64,000 nucleotides of DNA from Antitrichia curtipendula (Eukaryota; Streptophyta; Bryopsida; Hypnales; Leucodontaceae). Below are positions 60,100 through 64,000 of this stretch, piece after piece. The stretch is taken from NCBI GenBank assembly GCA_951230915.1, contig OX579639.1, positions 8,866,001 to 8,930,000 on the forward strand, read 5' to 3'. The translations under genes were made by a program, and so were the position numbers. The notes beneath the pieces were generated by a model that was not told the DNA's origin, did not search any database, and saw nothing but the letters and a program-made list of their open reading frames with translations. Position 1 is the stretch's first letter. Each line of letters opens with the position of its first letter.

Positions 60100-63000
60100 T
60101 GAAATGGTAAAAGTTCATAAAGCAATCACTATTAACTAATAACTCCATCACCATTATCCAAGGCATGAAAATTGTCCACTAACCAACCTAACGGAGTCCT
60201 AATCTCATTTATTAAAAAAAGTCTATCATGGGTTGATGTAAGATTGTAATGGATCATTCTTATATATTTGCATTGTCTAGTTTGCATGTCATAGGCTGGT
60301 TGAAAGAACATGGTTAGTAAAGGCTTAATAGTTAGTAAGCTATGAGCATACTTCTTTTGTTCTAGGAACAATTTTGGCCCAAAGACCAAGGTAAACTACA
60401 TCTAAATGCATTTGAATGATCAATTGGTGATAGTGTTCTTCTTAATAGATTGACTCAAGTTTTTGTTTGTCCTTGTTGGAAGGCAAAAGAGTACTCTACA
60501 CTTATTTTTTAAACATTTGATAGACATCATACGAGTAAAATATAAATGAATTTTTGAAATTGGTAAAAATAGACATACATGAAAATGATCCTAGATTCTC
60601 ATGAATAGAAGAAGTACATTATAGGCAAGAATTTGTAGAGAACAACTTAAGAATAGGGCAACAATTAGATGTAGTTGCTTTAGCAATTACAACATTCTTG
60701 AAAATGTTGAAAATGAAGGAAAGTCTCATTTTTCAATAGTGAAACTAATTTTAACATCGAACTTGAACTTTTGGGTTGCTATTAGTTTGACAACAAGTCA
60801 TAGCTACTCCTAAAATGTAGATTCTCCTAGCCCACATAGAAAAATAAACATTTTAGAAGTTGGCTAAAACAAATCCAATTTAGGAAAACTTAAATTTTAA
60901 TTTTCAATTCCAATTCCACATGAAACTTCACTATGACCACCTTTCTCCATGGATTTATTCCATTAATCCCTAATTGCCCGAGGCACCAAATTTGGGTGTC
61001 GACAATATTTTGAAGTTAAATATGATCCAATTAGTTTATATTTTTAACAAATTCTTTTTGAAGTCTAGTTTTAGCATAAAAAATACGAGTTTGAAAATGA
61101 ATGATTATGATTTTTCTATTCAAGATTTTGTGCAAGGATGTCCATTGCAATCTTGACTTTCTGTAGTATTGGAGGCTCTTGGAAATGAGCCTCAAATACA
61201 CTAGATCTTGGAGAAAAAATCACATTAAAAATTTAATTAAGAAAATTGTAGAGTAGATTTTGAAAAGCCATAAATTGATTGGGGTTATAAATGTTAGGCC
61301 CTTCAACCTCAAGTTCTTTTGGTGACCAATTTTTTAGATTTGACATGCAAAAAGAAAGCAAAAAGATTTTTATAGTATTAACACCCTCATGATCAAACAT
61401 TCTAATCTTTCAATCCTTAAATAATATATTCTTTCTTTTCTTTTTCCATGTGATCTCTAACATGTCTAGTTTGAATTTGTACAATTAAAATTTCAAAAAA
61501 ATTGATAGAACTTATTAAAATGTTGGCGTTTTGTTCAATTCAGAGCAAATTCCAAGAAGCTCAAAATAGGCCTTGGGCATTTAGGGGTTAATGAAAGTAC
61601 AAAATTAGTGTCATCTACAAAATGATGGTATTAGAGCACAAAGTTTTGGGGTGAAGATAAATACACTATAAGTAGTAATATCCTACCTCACTATCTCCAA
61701 TTAGTCTAACCCTTAAACGTTGAGACGGACGTTTTGCAGCCGATGAATGATAAGAGAATCTTTTGTGTAAGACAAAAGTGCAACTATTCATCCTTCAAAT
61801 TTTGTGGGATGAATGAAAGATCATCTATAGTAGTTTGACTTCCAATGAGTGCTTTTGCATTATTTTAATCCAACAATACAAACGGTGTCAAAATATATGA
61901 TTTCTACGGTTATGAGCCTATCGTTTAAGGGTAAAAATAGTGTGACCGACTTTTATCAAATTGACACACAAGTAGGATAAATTAATCATTGTAGTGCTGG
62001 GATTTCAGGAAATGTCAAGAAAATAGATTCTAATAACCTAAATACAAGCAACCGAATAGCCTAGGTCTATATTTAAAAATATATATATTATTATGGTTTT
62101 TAGTTTGGGGCTAGTATTTATGAAGTTTATCCAGGGAATCGTCTGCGGCTCCCTTTATTTACACCGGCTTTAGTGGACAACTCATTCCACCTCAACGACA
62201 ACGATTCGCCCACGTTGCTGACGTTGATCTCAAGCAGTTTTTAATTTTTAAAACTTTAAAATTTATTTCAGCCAGTGTAGAAAGTGATAATCACAGGAAG
62301 GATGAAGCTATTTACATCCACAGAAAATGGATGAAACTTGTAGTCTTTGGATGAAATTTCAGTAGATGTATCCAAAACAATGTACATTCATCCCAAATTG
62401 AGCGATATTGTCCTAAGGTATTAGCTATTTCATCCAATGAAAAGCAAGAAATATTTTGCCCTGTAAAAAATAAAAAAATGAGTTCTCAACAAAATTTTGC
62501 TAAATCCCTCTCCTAACTCAAAGGCCTCTTTTAATTCCACCCCCTTTCTTTAACTCCTAAAAGACCAAGAAGCCCACTTTGGGCTTTTTAAGAATTCGGG
62601 CAAGCTCTAATGACTTCGTGATTTGGAATGAGTGCATGAATTTGTTTTAGATGGATGCTTCTCATTATAATCTACTTGTGAAGCTTTGTTTCATGTCATT
62701 CCAATAAATGTTGCAAAAGTTATAAGTTTTTTTTTAGTGTCAAACCAAGCAATAAAAATTATTTATTCTAAAAGAATATTAATTATTATTTTTTGAAATT
62801 GTTTAGATTGATATCTACTCAAAAAATATGAACCATTGATTTCCAAATAACAAGGTAAAAGTTATGAGGAGTTTTATGTTGCAGGCAATAAAAATAGAAA
62901 AACATATAAAGTTGTCTTTTGTTTTTAATTTTCAAAATTTTCAAATAAAAATATAGGATGTTGATTGTTCACTGAAACATTCTTACCATTGGGATTAACA

Positions 63001-64000
63001 ATTATAAATTCTTTTCGAAGGTTATTAGCATATTTATTATGTCTTTCATTTAGTAACACCTTCCATTTTACAAATTTTTTGGTTAAATTTTTTTATATAT
63101 ATTTTCAACCCATTTAAAATTTATTGACATGCACAAGTTGTAGAATATACATGTTTTTACCTTAAAATGTTGAAAGACAAAACTTCACCTTTTAGAAGGA
63201 TTAGATAAGTCTACATTTTGAAGTTTAGGCACATTGAACCTGCAAGCGGTGGGAGTATTTACTTTAATTTTTTGGGACAATGTACTTGAATAAGTTAACC
63301 AAAAGAGCAAGGGTGCTATTTTGTGAGCCTAAAGCATGAGTTGTAGAGCTAAAGAGCATGTGAGCCTTTGATTTTAGAATTTTTTTTTTGACTTTTTTGA
63401 TTAGGACCTATTACTGTTTTAGGTAAGGATGGTTTAGAAGTTGATCTTGTAAAAAATTTAGGAAATGGAAGATTTTTTATAACAAATTATAACAAAGAAT
63501 ATCGTATATAAAAAGAACAAAACATACCATGCCCACACAAGACATTGGAACTATTAAAGAAGTAGAATAGATAGGATTCCAAGAGTAGATTAGTGTCCAA
63601 TACTACTAGAAGATCTGGAATAAGAGTACTCATCACTACCTAATGTCTCACTGTCCGATTCTCCAACTAAATCATCTATAAACATCAAAATACGGGGATC
63701 TACCTTATAGACTTTGAAAAATATTTTGGGATTATGAATATCAAACTGCTAGGTTGTTGCCTCAGTATACATTGGCATTTGAAATGGCATAGAGGGTCTA
63801 TTGAAGAATGGTCACTGGTTTACGATCTTCATTTTTTTTGCTTGACTACAAAAAGAAAATTTAAACTACATCACAAAGTTCCTCTATCATGAATTGTTAA
63901 TAATAATCGTCTGAGTATCGTCAGGCACTATTTCATGTTACATTCATTCATTTGAAAATATTATTACAACACAATTTTGACATTCATTAATACTATGCAG
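60100..64000. other. AT-rich intergenic region
   Basis: No supportable gene. Remnants of dispersed repeats are present: 60570-60690 resembles 53700-53850. TTAA-element termini remain at about 61580-61591 (GCATTTAGGGGTTAA) and 62553 (TTAACTCCTAAAAGACC), both without partner ends. Confidence 0.5.

Overview
The window is nuclear DNA from a land plant. Two intron-rich genes belong to plant-type families: a DUF547/MIP1-like leucine-zipper protein and an NTF2-like protein. Both have clean GT-AG introns whose phases agree at every junction. Long AT-rich intergenic stretches, very low gene density and a crowd of DNA transposons point to a large genome. The species cannot be named from the sequence. 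An intact piggyBac transposon, unusual for a plant, makes me lean towards a non-seed plant (bryophyte, lycophyte or fern), but that is inference.

Layout. 1-2.0 kb is AT-rich with a (TA)n tract. 2.0-3.7 kb holds a broken PIF/Harbinger transposase (- strand). 4.76-5.2 kb is a small terminal-inverted-repeat (TIR) element with a large central hairpin; an inverted second copy lies at 35.8-36.2 kb and a relative at 25.8-26.3 kb. 10.3-11.7 kb is a head-to-head pair of TTAA-flanked elements forming a giant palindrome. 12.4-18.5 kb is a nest of insertions: a TTAA element (C1) interrupted by another (B1), which is interrupted by a 4.2-kb pogo/Tigger-like element with a broken DDD transposase. 19.19-24.35 kb is an apparently complete piggyBac element with TTAA target duplications, matching TIRs, an intact DDD transposase and a C-terminal Cys-rich domain. 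27.2-30.3 kb is a seven-exon NTF2-like gene (- strand) with no long open frame. 37.0-43.7 kb is the eight-exon DUF547 gene (- strand), encoding 914 residues from the chosen start. 44.7-64 kb is repeat-rich: more TTAA elements (A3, B2, C2), a PIF-type MITE, long foldbacks and old dispersed repeats.

How it fits together. The short TTAA elements begin CCCCTAAA directly inside a TTAA duplication, and the autonomous piggyBac here begins CCCCTAAACGACG. This suggests the short elements are piggyBac-type MITEs. Related copies elsewhere in the window keep the unoccupied target for four separate insertions, so the order of events can be read from this sequence alone. The two cellular genes appear unrelated to the transposons.
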